Origin: a virus
Direction: 5' to 3' (one strand)
DNA length: 25,460 nucleotides
Virus record (IMG/VR): IMGVR_UViG_3300034095_002556
Coordinates: 1 to 25,460 of that record
Shown: positions 17,005-23,105 of the stretch, one piece after another
Position numbering within the stretch: position 1 is the first letter of the stretch
How the letters are laid out: each line of letters begins with the position of its first letter
Notes under the pieces: model-generated
What the model was told of the DNA's origin: nothing
Database searches by the model: none
The model's input: the letters and a program-made list of their open reading frames with translations, nothing else
Translations under genes and position numbers: made by a program

Positions 17005-17450
17005 TATGAATCCTGATCTGTTACTTCACCAAGCATAATCATTTCGCCTTGACATACTGTCCAAATACGATCATTGTCTGTTAGTTGAATATCAAAAACA
17101 TCTCCAGTTCTTAACTGTTTTGATTGTACTGCAGATACCGTTACTGTAAATTCTCCTGGATCATCAAACTCTGTTGCATAAGGATAGACTGTAAATAATA
17201 AATCATCTCCGACATCGTCTGAATACCTTCTAAAATCTCCTTTTATGTCCCAACCAGTGATATCTCCACTTTCATCATTTGTATAATCTAAAGGATTTCC
17301 TAAATCATCTTCTACGTAAATTCTAAAAGATATAGTATCTCCTATTACAGCAGTCCAGTTAATTAATGGTGGCTTATTGCCAAGGTTATATACTGAAGGT
17401 GCTGTTACATTTGTAATTGAACTTTCATCAGGGTTTCTATATGTAGCCAT
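17004..17450 (-). CDS. Baseplate/tail Ig-like protein (BppU N-terminal-like)
   Basis: This 148-residue protein has the pattern INWTAVIGDTISFRIYVEDD then GNPLDYT, typical of small phage proteins that carry an immunoglobulin-like fold related to the N-terminal domain of upper-baseplate BppU proteins. The same plan (W-V-x-GD-(T/S)-x(3)-F/V) recurs at 24461-24802 (YYRGDTSQFVIRP, FDLTGYTAAF) and 24935-25336 (IQWTVVRGDSATLKVEFFEDD), giving three paralogues in the window. ATG 17450 has no ribosome site and lies six bases after TATAAT, so its transcript should be leaderless. The family assignment is by pattern only. Confidence 0.65.
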   Translation of the reverse strand: MATYRNPDESSITNVTAPSVYNLGNKPPLINWTAVIGDTISFRIYVEDDLGNPLDYTNDESGDITGWDIKGDFRRYSDDVGDDLLFTVYPYATEFDDPGEFTVTVSAVQSKQLRTGDVFDIQLTDNDRIWTVCQGEMIMLGEVTDQDS

Positions 17451-17456
17451 TATTTA

Positions 17457-17465
17457 ATTATACCA
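17457..17465 (-). promoter_or_regulatory. Extended -10 promoter giving a leaderless transcript (17450 gene)
   Basis: The minus strand reads TGGTATAAT, then TAAATA, then ATG. The predicted +1 is the A of AUG. Confidence 0.65.
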
Positions 17466-17987
17466 TTAAGCAAGTCCATTTTTTAATGCCCCCCATGTTC
17501 CGTTGCCCTTTGGTTGACCAACAATCAATATTCCAGTAGTTGCATTAGATTTTGCTACTACTGCTACCGCTCCAGAACCAGTTGCTGGTTGTGTTGCTGT
17601 TAATCCTCCACCATCTGCTACATAAAGAACATTGCCAGCAGTAAATGAATTTGTATTTGCATCAAGGATTACACCAGAAATAGTAACAACGCCATCTGTA
17701 TTATTTCCAATTGCAGAACTTGTTAGTCCTAATACTGGAAATGTGGCAATGTTATCAGAGTCACATTTTCCTATTGTTGTTTTTGTATTAAATCCAGTAA
17801 CAAAAACTGGTGTTGCTTTTGCAATACTTGCACCACTTACATTTCTAACCTCTATTGTATGATTTACAAGATCAGGAAGAATTAATTCAATTTGTTCCGC
17901 TAAGTCTTGCAAATCTTCATGAATGTTTACTGGATCGCTAGAAAGCGGAAAGGGAATATCATAATTTGCGGTTGCACCAGTAGCCAT
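17466..17987 (-). CDS. Virion structural protein, probable fibre/collar type
   Basis: This 173-residue protein opens with IPFPLSSDPVNIHEDLQDLAEQIE, a segment resembling the start of short phage fibres, followed by VRNVSGASIAKATPVFVTGF (47-66) and a glycine/alanine-rich beta region (VVTISGVILDANTNSFTAG, VLYVADGGGLTATQP, GILIVGQPKGNG). The 'VRNVSGASIAKATPVFVTG' type segment is widespread in phage tail and neck proteins of unknown exact role. ATG 17987 lies nine bases after TATAAT, giving a leader of only about three nucleotides and no ribosome site. Confidence 0.7.
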   Translation of the reverse strand: MATGATANYDIPFPLSSDPVNIHEDLQDLAEQIELILPDLVNHTIEVRNVSGASIAKATPVFVTGFNTKTTIGKCDSDNIATFPVLGLTSSAIGNNTDGVVTISGVILDANTNSFTAGNVLYVADGGGLTATQPATGSGAVAVVAKSNATTGILIVGQPKGNGTWGALKNGLA

Positions 17988-17996
17988 AATCTTATT

Positions 17997-18005
17997 ATTA
18001 TACCA
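17997..18005 (-). promoter_or_regulatory. Extended -10 promoter (near-leaderless, 17987 gene)
   Basis: The minus strand reads TGGTATAAT followed by nine bases and ATG. The predicted leader is about three nucleotides. Confidence 0.6.
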
Positions 18006-18052
18006 CTTCCTAAAGCAATATTTTTAATAAATGTGCGGGTATATTGATAAAG

Positions 18053-18082
18053 TTGACTTTAATCCCTAAATCATGTTATAAT
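18053..18082 (+). promoter_or_regulatory. Full -35/-10 promoter of the lysozyme gene
   Basis: TTGACT (18053-18058), an 18-base spacer and TATAAT (18077-18082) with a TG extension at 18074. This is the best sigma70-type promoter in the window. The predicted +1 is near 18089. Confidence 0.75.
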
Positions 18083-18088
18083 TAATAT

Positions 18089-18104
18089 ACTACCGAAAGG
18101 TAGT
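18089..18104 (+). other. 5'-terminal hairpin of the lysozyme mRNA
   Basis: ACTACC, a GAAA tetraloop and GGTAGT form a perfect 6-bp stem beginning at the predicted first transcribed base, followed by TTTTG. It is more likely an mRNA 5'-end stabiliser than a terminator because the stem is short and at +1, but attenuation cannot be excluded. Confidence 0.6.
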
Positions 18105-18129
18105 TTTTGTTTCTAAGGAGGTAACACTA

Positions 18130-18681
18130 ATGAGAAACATTGAAAAGAAGGTTTGGTTGGGGTTACTATCTATTGTTGGTTTGGTTGCGCCTTTTAGCAA
18201 TTCTGCTAATGCTTTAGATAATAATTTATTGACTAAACCCTCCGTTGAAGCCGTTCCAGCCCCTACAGGGGCTTTTCTGGTTTCTAAGGAGAGTATATTA
18301 AAAAAATATGAAAATGCTCATAAATTAACTGATAGCCAGTTAGTTGACCTATTGAAGGCTATAGGGTTTAAAGGTGATAAATTAAGAACAGCATGTGCAA
18401 TTGCAAAGGCTGAATCTAATGGAAGACCCTTTGCTTTTAATGGCAACTCAGAAACTGGAGATAGTTCTTATGGAGTATTTCAAATAAACATGATAGGAAA
18501 ACTGGGTCCTGATCGTAGAGAAAAATTCGATCTTGACTCTAACGTTGAATTATTTAACCCAGTTACTAATTCACAAATAACATTTCACATGACTAAGGGT
18601 GGTAAAGATTGGTCAGCATGGAGTTCTGTGAACGGACCACGGTACCTAGAATGGTACAGCAAATACCCTTGTAAGGTCTAA
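18130..18681 (+). CDS. Secreted lysozyme/SLT-like muralytic enzyme
   Basis: This 183-residue protein has a signal peptide (MRNIEKK, hydrophobic WLGLLSIVGLVA, probable cleavage after NSANA near residue 28). The catalytic part matches the lytic-transglycosylase/lysozyme-like fold: ACAIAKAESNG with E95 as the probable catalytic acid, then FAFNGN, SSYGVFQINMIG (112-123), and a late helix region (SAWSSVNGPRYLEW). C89 and C181 could form a disulfide, as in exported enzymes. It should cleave peptidoglycan glycan strands, either for lysis or as a virion-associated enzyme; a Sec-type signal allows holin-independent export. It has a strong AAGGAGGT site seven bases before ATG, a dedicated promoter with 5' hairpin, and its own terminator. 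It sits alone on the plus strand between structural operons. The subfamily is not certain. Confidence 0.82.
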   Translation: MRNIEKKVWLGLLSIVGLVAPFSNSANALDNNLLTKPSVEAVPAPTGAFLVSKESILKKYENAHKLTDSQLVDLLKAIGFKGDKLRTACAIAKAESNGRPFAFNGNSETGDSSYGVFQINMIGKLGPDRREKFDLDSNVELFNPVTNSQITFHMTKGGKDWSAWSSVNGPRYLEWYSKYPCKV

Positions 18682-18691
18682 TAATTAAAAT

Positions 18692-18722
18692 ACCCTCCTT
18701 GCTTTTGGCTTGGAGGGTTTTT
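18692..18722 (+). terminator. Rho-independent terminator, probably bidirectional
   Basis: ACCCTCC (18692-18698) pairs with GGAGGGT (18712-18718) around a 13-base loop and runs into a T-stretch; on the minus strand it is followed by ATTTTAATT. It lies between the 3' ends of the lysozyme gene and the convergent 18731 gene, so it can end both. Confidence 0.85.
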
Positions 18723-18730
18723 ATAATACT

Positions 18731-19477
18731 TTAAAAAACCTTCTTATTCCAAAGATTATCTCTATAGTATCCAGACTTGGTTTCTGAGTATCTTTGATCG
18801 TTTACCTTATCCCGTTCGATTTTGTGTTCAAGGTTTGGAATATCTAATACCTCGTGGCTCCATTCATTTCTATAGAATGGAATAATTTGAACATATGGAG
18901 TTCCCTTTGGAATAGTGCCCTCAAATCCTTCCTTAAGTGCAAAATTTAAAACATCTGACCCATGCCAGTTATCTGTATCAGTAATTCCAGAAAGGGTAAA
19001 GAATGGAAGATCTGTCCTATTTAAAGGATGGGTAAATAAACAACTAACACCTTCTGGTGTTTTAATTCTCCAGTAGGTTGACCAAGCATATGAGAATGGG
19101 TCAAATCCAGGCATTGTCGCAATATGTGATTGAAAATATTTTTGGTATTGCACTTGTCCATATCCAAACTCGACAGTTTTTTCATTGTCTCCATAAGAAA
19201 TTATAGGGTTGCCGTCTTTTCTAAATATATGAATGTCTGTCCAAGTAGTTAAAAAATATCCGCTAGTCATAGCATCTAAAAATGGCATGCAGTGTCTTAC
19301 CGTTAAGTTGTGATAACCAGTACCTTTATCAGCAACCATTTCTTTATCATTGTTTTGAAACCTTGGTGTTTTTTTAAACCAGTCTGGTACAACAGATGAA
19401 GACTTTGTTGGTTTATTGACATATTTTGTAACTAACTTTGAGTTATTTTCTATTGGTGTAAAAATTATCTTATTCAT
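18731..19477 (-). CDS. Uncharacterised phage protein, DUF6065-like family (paralogue 2)
   Basis: This 248-residue paralogue of the 3328-4050 protein has the same ordered blocks: VPDWFKKTP near the N-terminus, a NLTVRHCMPFLDAM segment (57-70) running into TSGYF, WRIKTPEGVSCLFTHPLNR (136-154), TDLPFFTLSGITDTD (155-169), KGTPYVQIIPF (191-201) and a C-terminal LW.KK. Its function is unknown. The conserved His, Asn-Arg and Asp residues in the core are candidates for a binding or catalytic site. Its ATG overlaps the GT60-like gene's stop by eight bases (ATGAATAA), so it is co-translated with that gene. Both paralogues therefore sit directly next to a glycosyltransferase gene, the best available clue to role. 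Confidence 0.75.
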   Translation of the reverse strand: MNKIIFTPIENNSKLVTKYVNKPTKSSSVVPDWFKKTPRFQNNDKEMVADKGTGYHNLTVRHCMPFLDAMTSGYFLTTWTDIHIFRKDGNPIISYGDNEKTVEFGYGQVQYQKYFQSHIATMPGFDPFSYAWSTYWRIKTPEGVSCLFTHPLNRTDLPFFTLSGITDTDNWHGSDVLNFALKEGFEGTIPKGTPYVQIIPFYRNEWSHEVLDIPNLEHKIERDKVNDQRYSETKSGYYRDNLWNKKVF

Positions 19478-20501
19478 ATAAAGCCTTTAGTGATCTAATA
19501 TTTTTTTCATTTATTAATAATTTTTTTAATGAGTCATAGTAGTCTTTAAAGTTTGAACCAACTGCGATTTCGTATTCATCTAATAATTCTTTGTTTGGTG
19601 CACCCCAATAACCAAAATAATCTCCTAAGAATATATCTTTTATTCTTCTATAAGATGGCAAGATAGTTTGTAGGTGTGCAAAGTATAGTTTTTGATCATA
19701 TCTATTATGATTTTGTCTCCAGTCATTTTTATCTGGAAATTGCCCACCTTTGTTTTTATGCCAGACTATTGGTTTTTTTATTGTAAATATTTTATATCCT
19801 CTTGTAAAAGATCTTAATGCCATAACTATTTGATCACCCCCCCAAGATATTAATGGATCATTCATGACTTCTTTAATAAAAGAAAAATCTGAAAAAAGAA
19901 AATTACCAGATAAACAAAAATGTTCTTCATATGTTTTTTCATCATTCCACTCAACATGTTTTCCAGCAACATCTATATATTTTTTACTTAAACCTTCTCT
20001 GTGGTTTTCTATTTTTAAAGCATGACTAAAAAATAAATTATTGGTAGAAAAATTATTTATATCTTCTACTACTTTATTGTTTGTTGATAAAACTATTTCA
20101 TTTTTTTCATTATAATACCACCATGGAGTATATGTAGATATAATGACTTTTTTATGGTTTTTTGAAATTAAATTATAAGAATCTATTAAATCTATATCCC
20201 AATTATTTTCAAATAACATGTGTGCATCTACCTGCAAGTAAAAATCACACTCTCTATTATTTAACATAGAACTATTTAATCTAGGAAGTCCAACACCAAA
20301 TGGTGAATTATAGGTTGCCTTTAAATGATAAATATTTTTATTATTATTTTTAAAGTTTGCAAATTTGTTATCTGAAGAACATTCAAAAATTCCAAAAAAT
20401 AGTCTATCTGGATTGGTCGCATTATTAATTGCTGATACAACTGTTTGTTCTAAATCTATTTCATTAAAAGCACAAATACTTATAAAAATTTTTTCATTCA
20501 T
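19470..20501 (-). CDS. GT60-like (GlcNAc-transferase, PF11397-type) glycosyltransferase
   Basis: This 343-residue protein opens with IFISICAFNEIDLEQTVVSAINNA and has RLFFGIFECSS, FGVGLPRLNSSML, FYLQVDAHMLFENNWD with D92-A-H94 in the metal/donor (DxD-like) position, FLFSDFSFIKEV, ISWGGDQIVMALRSFTRGYKIF (218-239) and H248. This order matches the family that includes Dictyostelium Gnt1, the polypeptide GlcNAc-transferase that modifies hydroxyproline on Skp1, and related bacterial proteins. By analogy it should transfer a HexNAc to a hydroxylated protein or glycan. It lies two genes downstream of a prolyl-hydroxylase-like dioxygenase in the same operon. Its ATG overlaps the upstream stop by eight bases (ATGAATGA). 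The GT-A fold and family are fairly confident; donor and acceptor are inferred. Confidence 0.8.
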   Translation of the reverse strand: MNEKIFISICAFNEIDLEQTVVSAINNATNPDRLFFGIFECSSDNKFANFKNNNKNIYHLKATYNSPFGVGLPRLNSSMLNNRECDFYLQVDAHMLFENNWDIDLIDSYNLISKNHKKVIISTYTPWWYYNEKNEIVLSTNNKVVEDINNFSTNNLFFSHALKIENHREGLSKKYIDVAGKHVEWNDEKTYEEHFCLSGNFLFSDFSFIKEVMNDPLISWGGDQIVMALRSFTRGYKIFTIKKPIVWHKNKGGQFPDKNDWRQNHNRYDQKLYFAHLQTILPSYRRIKDIFLGDYFGYWGAPNKELLDEYEIAVGSNFKDYYDSLKKLLINEKNIRSLKALYE

Positions 20502-21249
20502 AATTGATGTCTCCTGGAGTTGGCTTAAATGGTTTATCTAAAAATTGCTTTGCTTCATCAGTTAAACCATTAACACCTTTTTTATACATATTTGCAAATT
20601 TTCCTGGATTTTCTTCGTAATATTTTTTTCTTTCGTTATGATATTTATTTATTTTAGTACTTTCATTTTGTGACATTTGTTTAATTACAAAGTTTGTATT
20701 TTCTAAAAGATCTTTTGGATAATTCATAATAAATAAAAATGGATCTCCTGCTTTAAATAAAACTGGTTTATTGGGTGTTGTAATTTGCCAACAATATTGT
20801 AGTGTGGTTGTTTTATACCAATCACTTCTTATTAAGGCTGTCATTGGTTTTGCACCTTGAACAAAATGGTTTGGCGGACCCATTAATATTGAGTAGTGAT
20901 CTGGATCTGTTTCTATAAATAAAGAAAGATTAAATGCAATTGTTGCATTTGCTGTTGATGTATCTACAACTTTATTTCCATTATCAGAATACTCTCCTTT
21001 TAAAATTTTTACATGATTAGGTTCTGTATTAGAGATACCATCCCAGATTACTTCAATATCATGTTTTAAAATAAACTCCCAGCCATGCAAATTAGCGGTA
21101 GTTAATGGTTGACAATGATACCCATGTGCATTATGAGTATTATCTAAAAAATCTTTTTTAAGATTTCCTTTTTTAATATCAAACGTTGTATTTTTGTCTA
21201 AGGTTTTCAGTATGATATATGGGGGAGTCTGCTCTGTGTGCAAATTCAT
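20494..21249 (-). CDS. DUF6065 family protein
   Basis: This 251-residue protein of unknown function has family features recognised from memory: CQPLTTANLHGWEFIL followed by D.EVIWDG in the first third, then SILMGPPNHFVQGAKPMTALIRSDWY and a WQITTP...VLFKAGDPFLFI segment. It is a distant relative of the two DUF6065-like proteins in the window, which share the order Trp-[RQ]-[IV]-x-TP, a Phe-rich strand and a GDP/GTP-type turn before the C-terminal basic helices. The start at ATG 21249 overlaps the dioxygenase gene by 71 bases. No later ATG gives a full-length family N-terminus, so the long overlap seems real. It sits between the 2OG dioxygenase and the GT60-like enzyme, suggesting a part in the same modification. 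Confidence 0.75.
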   Translation of the reverse strand: MNLHTEQTPPYIILKTLDKNTTFDIKKGNLKKDFLDNTHNAHGYHCQPLTTANLHGWEFILKHDIEVIWDGISNTEPNHVKILKGEYSDNGNKVVDTSTANATIAFNLSLFIETDPDHYSILMGPPNHFVQGAKPMTALIRSDWYKTTTLQYCWQITTPNKPVLFKAGDPFLFIMNYPKDLLENTNFVIKQMSQNESTKINKYHNERKKYYEENPGKFANMYKKGVNGLTDEAKQFLDKPFKPTPGDINYE

Positions 21250-21880
21250 TCCTATCTGCCATAATTACAAAAGAATACTTAATTCCATCATCAGTAACTG
21301 GCTCTGATGAATGAACATATATATATGCTGATGGAGAAATTACAAAATCTCCAGCAGTTGGTTTATGTTTTACATTAAATTCTGGAAAAAATAATTCTCC
21401 TCCAGAGTAATTATCATTTGGATATCCTACTGAAGATACGGTACATCGATATGGGTCGCCATCATCTGAGTGTGCTTTAAAGTATTCACCACGACCATAT
21501 CTAACAATGTTGATGCACTCGTAGTAATCAATCTTAGATAAATAATTTTGACTAGTATAATGAGACATACAGGTTTTTAAAGAATCCATCAACTGTTTAT
21601 GTAAATCTAACATATCAGAAGAATATTCATCTCTTGGTTCTAAAATATTTTCTTTAATTTTAAAATCTTTACATTTTCTATATTCTAAATTAGTGTCTCC
21701 ATACGAAAGACCAGCCTGTTTCCATTTAAACCTTGTTCCAGGAATTGCAAGAGCATTTTCAATTCTTTCAATACAGTTCCACTCTTTTGGAATTGCATTT
21801 CTATACACGTATATTCCTGGTGCAAGAATGTCATATTCTAGTTCAACTTCTTGTCCACTGTAAAAAATTTTTGTTTTCAT
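21179..21880 (-). CDS. 2-oxoglutarate/Fe(II)-dependent dioxygenase, prolyl-4-hydroxylase-like
   Basis: This 233-residue protein has the double-stranded beta-helix signature of the P4H superfamily: NIVRYGRGEYFKAHSDDG with H137 and D139 as the first two iron ligands, TVSSVGYPNDNYSGGELFFPE (147-167), AGDFVISPSAYIYVHSSEPV with H190 as the third iron ligand, and GIKYSFVIM with K201 in the position that binds the 2-oxoglutarate carboxylate. It should hydroxylate an unactivated carbon; proline in a protein is the family precedent, but other residues are possible. It heads an operon with a DUF6065 protein, a GT60-like transferase and a DUF6065-like protein. ATG 21880 follows a GAGGGGT site and the promoter at 21904-21912. 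The catalytic assignment is strong; the substrate is inferred from neighbours. Confidence 0.88.
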   Translation of the reverse strand: MKTKIFYSGQEVELEYDILAPGIYVYRNAIPKEWNCIERIENALAIPGTRFKWKQAGLSYGDTNLEYRKCKDFKIKENILEPRDEYSSDMLDLHKQLMDSLKTCMSHYTSQNYLSKIDYYECINIVRYGRGEYFKAHSDDGDPYRCTVSSVGYPNDNYSGGELFFPEFNVKHKPTAGDFVISPSAYIYVHSSEPVTDDGIKYSFVIMADRNEFAHRADSPIYHTENLRQKYNV

Positions 21881-21903
21881 TTACCCCTCTTACTTAATAC
21901 TTT

Positions 21904-21912
21904 ATTATATCA
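21904..21912 (-). promoter_or_regulatory. Extended -10 promoter of the dioxygenase/GT60 operon
   Basis: The minus strand reads TGATATAAT. The predicted +1 near 21897 gives a leader of about 17 nt containing GAGGGGT. Confidence 0.65.
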
Positions 21913-21929
21913 TATGTAAAAATAAATTA

Positions 21930-22154
21930 TTACCATTTGCCTATTGGACACCTAGATGCTTCAATTGTTGCTTTTGCTGGCATAAAACAACCACATTTTT
22001 TACATTGTTTTGTTAATTTCAATAAATTGGGACATGAATTACAAATTCCAAGCCTTAAATTTACAACATCTGGATTAACTCGGTTAGTTCTTGGATTTAA
22101 TAAATCTATTGGTGTTGATCCATTTTTTTCTTTATATTCTGACCACTTACTCAT
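21930..22154 (-). CDS. Small Cys-cluster (zinc-finger-like) protein
   Basis: This 74-residue protein has cysteines spaced as C-x2-C (GICNSCPN), then C-x2-C-x-C (QCKKCGCFM) and a final C in ASRCPIGKW. These are enough for one zinc site with extra ligands. The C-terminal CPxGKW ending recurs in small phage and bacterial proteins of unknown role. The N-terminal MSKWSEYKEKNGSTPIDLLN is charged. ATG 22154 is chosen because it overlaps the upstream stop as ATGAGTAA, the same 8-nt coupling used elsewhere in the window; the in-frame upstream ATGs at 22208 and 22205 would lie deep inside the preceding gene. Its function is unknown. Confidence 0.75.
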   Translation of the reverse strand: MSKWSEYKEKNGSTPIDLLNPRTNRVNPDVVNLRLGICNSCPNLLKLTKQCKKCGCFMPAKATIEASRCPIGKW

Positions 22155-22536
22155 AGATAAGATTGTCTCTTTTAAATTCCTCTTTAATAATAAATTTTGT
22201 GCCATCAAAAGTAGAGTTTAAGTCATATACATACATTCCATTTTTATATTTACTCATATCTAAAATTAATGGACTTGAAAGAATTATTGACCCTACGTAT
22301 TCTGTGGTTTTCCATGTTTCAACTACTTCTTCTCCTGACAATATCTCTATAGTAATTCCGTCATGCTCTGGATACATAGATGAAACATCTTTAAAACTGG
22401 TAGCATTTAATAAAATTTCTCCAAATGTATGTAAAATTGCAGCCGTATACAAAACTTCTTGATCAATAACAAATGCAATTGGCATGCCTAAAATATCTGG
22501 ACTGTAAAAATATTCAATTGAACTATCTGTAACCAC
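22147..22536 (-). CDS. Unknown protein, GTG start
   Basis: This 129-residue protein not recognised starts at GTG 22536 with AAGGAGA about six bases upstream and its own promoter. The sequence is acidic with alternating hydrophobic stretches (MPIAFVIDQEVLYTAAIL, GITIEILSGEEVVETWK, IILSSPLILDMSKYKNGMYVYDL), suggesting a beta-sandwich. That plan resembles small tail-associated Ig-like proteins in this window, but no diagnostic motif is present. It is coupled to the small Cys-cluster gene downstream. It could be a baseplate accessory protein; this is inference from position. Confidence 0.6.
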   Translation of the reverse strand: MVTDSSIEYFYSPDILGMPIAFVIDQEVLYTAAILHTFGEILLNATSFKDVSSMYPEHDGITIEILSGEEVVETWKTTEYVGSIILSSPLILDMSKYKNGMYVYDLNSTFDGTKFIIKEEFKRDNLIYE

Positions 22537-22555
22537 TTTTTCTCCTTTTTATATA

Positions 22556-22563
22556 ATTATACA
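22556..22563 (-). promoter_or_regulatory. -10 promoter of the 22536 gene
   Basis: The minus strand reads TGTATAAT (TATAAT with TG directly adjacent, so one base off the TGn spacing). The leader of about 13 nt carries AAGGAGA. Confidence 0.5.
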
Positions 22564-22577
22564 CTACAAGCAATAAT

Positions 22578-23105
22578 TTAGCAAAGAGCGCCGAAGCCAA
22601 GTTCTATGCATTGACCTTCAAATGAGCAACGTCCCATAGTAACTTCCCCTGCGGTGCACTGGGCTTGAGGGAAAAAGGTAAAGTTAGGAATAAAGTTAGG
22701 TGGTGGTGGGAAGTTAGGTGGTGGTGGGAAGTTAGGAGCCACAAAGTTAGGGAAGTTGGGGAAGTTAGGGAAGTTAGGGAAATTAGGACCTGCGGCTGCT
22801 GGAGAAACGTTATTACTTGCTGATGAAAAATCAGAATCTAAAACAGTATTACTTAACTTTACTGTAAAACTATAAGATGTTCCATTTGATAGTCCAGTAA
22901 CTGTAATTGGCGATCCAGATCCTGTATTAGAAATTGAACTAGGAGATGAAACAACGGTATACGTTAAAGAAGAACTTGGCTTACCTAAATATTCTGGTGC
23001 TGTAAATGTTACAGTTGCTTGACCATCGCCAGCAGAGGCAGTTCCAATTGTTGGTGTTCCTGGTTTACGACCAGCAGATGATAATACGGGTCCTAGTCTT
23101 GACAT
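22578..23105 (-). CDS. Fn3-domain protein with Pro-Asn-Phe tract and Cys-rich end (probable adhesin)
   Basis: This is a 175-residue protein. ATG 23105 is chosen because it forms TAATG with the preceding stop; an in-frame TTG at 23135 is rejected. Residues ~14-103 are a fibronectin type III-like domain (PGTPTIGTASAGDGQATVTF, YTVVSSP, ITVTGLSNGTSYSFTV). Residues 107-146 are a low-complexity tract of repeated PNF units and two NFPPPP units. The last 26 residues hold four cysteines (C150, C160, C166, C175), possibly two disulfides. This looks like a virion surface or tail-tip protein. The proline-rich tract is a candidate target for the dioxygenase and GT60-like enzymes encoded downstream. It directly follows a gene whose C-terminus matches the gene before the propeller adhesin, an equivalent genomic slot. 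Confidence 0.75.
   Translation of the reverse strand: MSRLGPVLSSAGRKPGTPTIGTASAGDGQATVTFTAPEYLGKPSSSLTYTVVSSPSSISNTGSGSPITVTGLSNGTSYSFTVKLSNTVLDSDFSSASNNVSPAAAGPNFPNFPNFPNFPNFVAPNFPPPPNFPPPPNFIPNFTFFPQAQCTAGEVTMGRCSFEGQCIELGFGALC
22668..22787 (-). repeat. Pro-Asn-Phe / Pro-rich coding repeat
   Basis: Short in-frame repeats of nine bases (CCTAACTTC-type on the minus strand) and longer units with four proline codons encode residues 107-146. They are prone to slippage or recombination in multiples of three, so tract length may vary between relatives. Confidence 0.8.

Noticed and set aside
18089-18108. Rho-independent terminator for an upstream plus-strand transcript
   Set aside because: The stem is only six base pairs, lies at the predicted +1 of a strong promoter, and no plus-strand gene lies immediately upstream.
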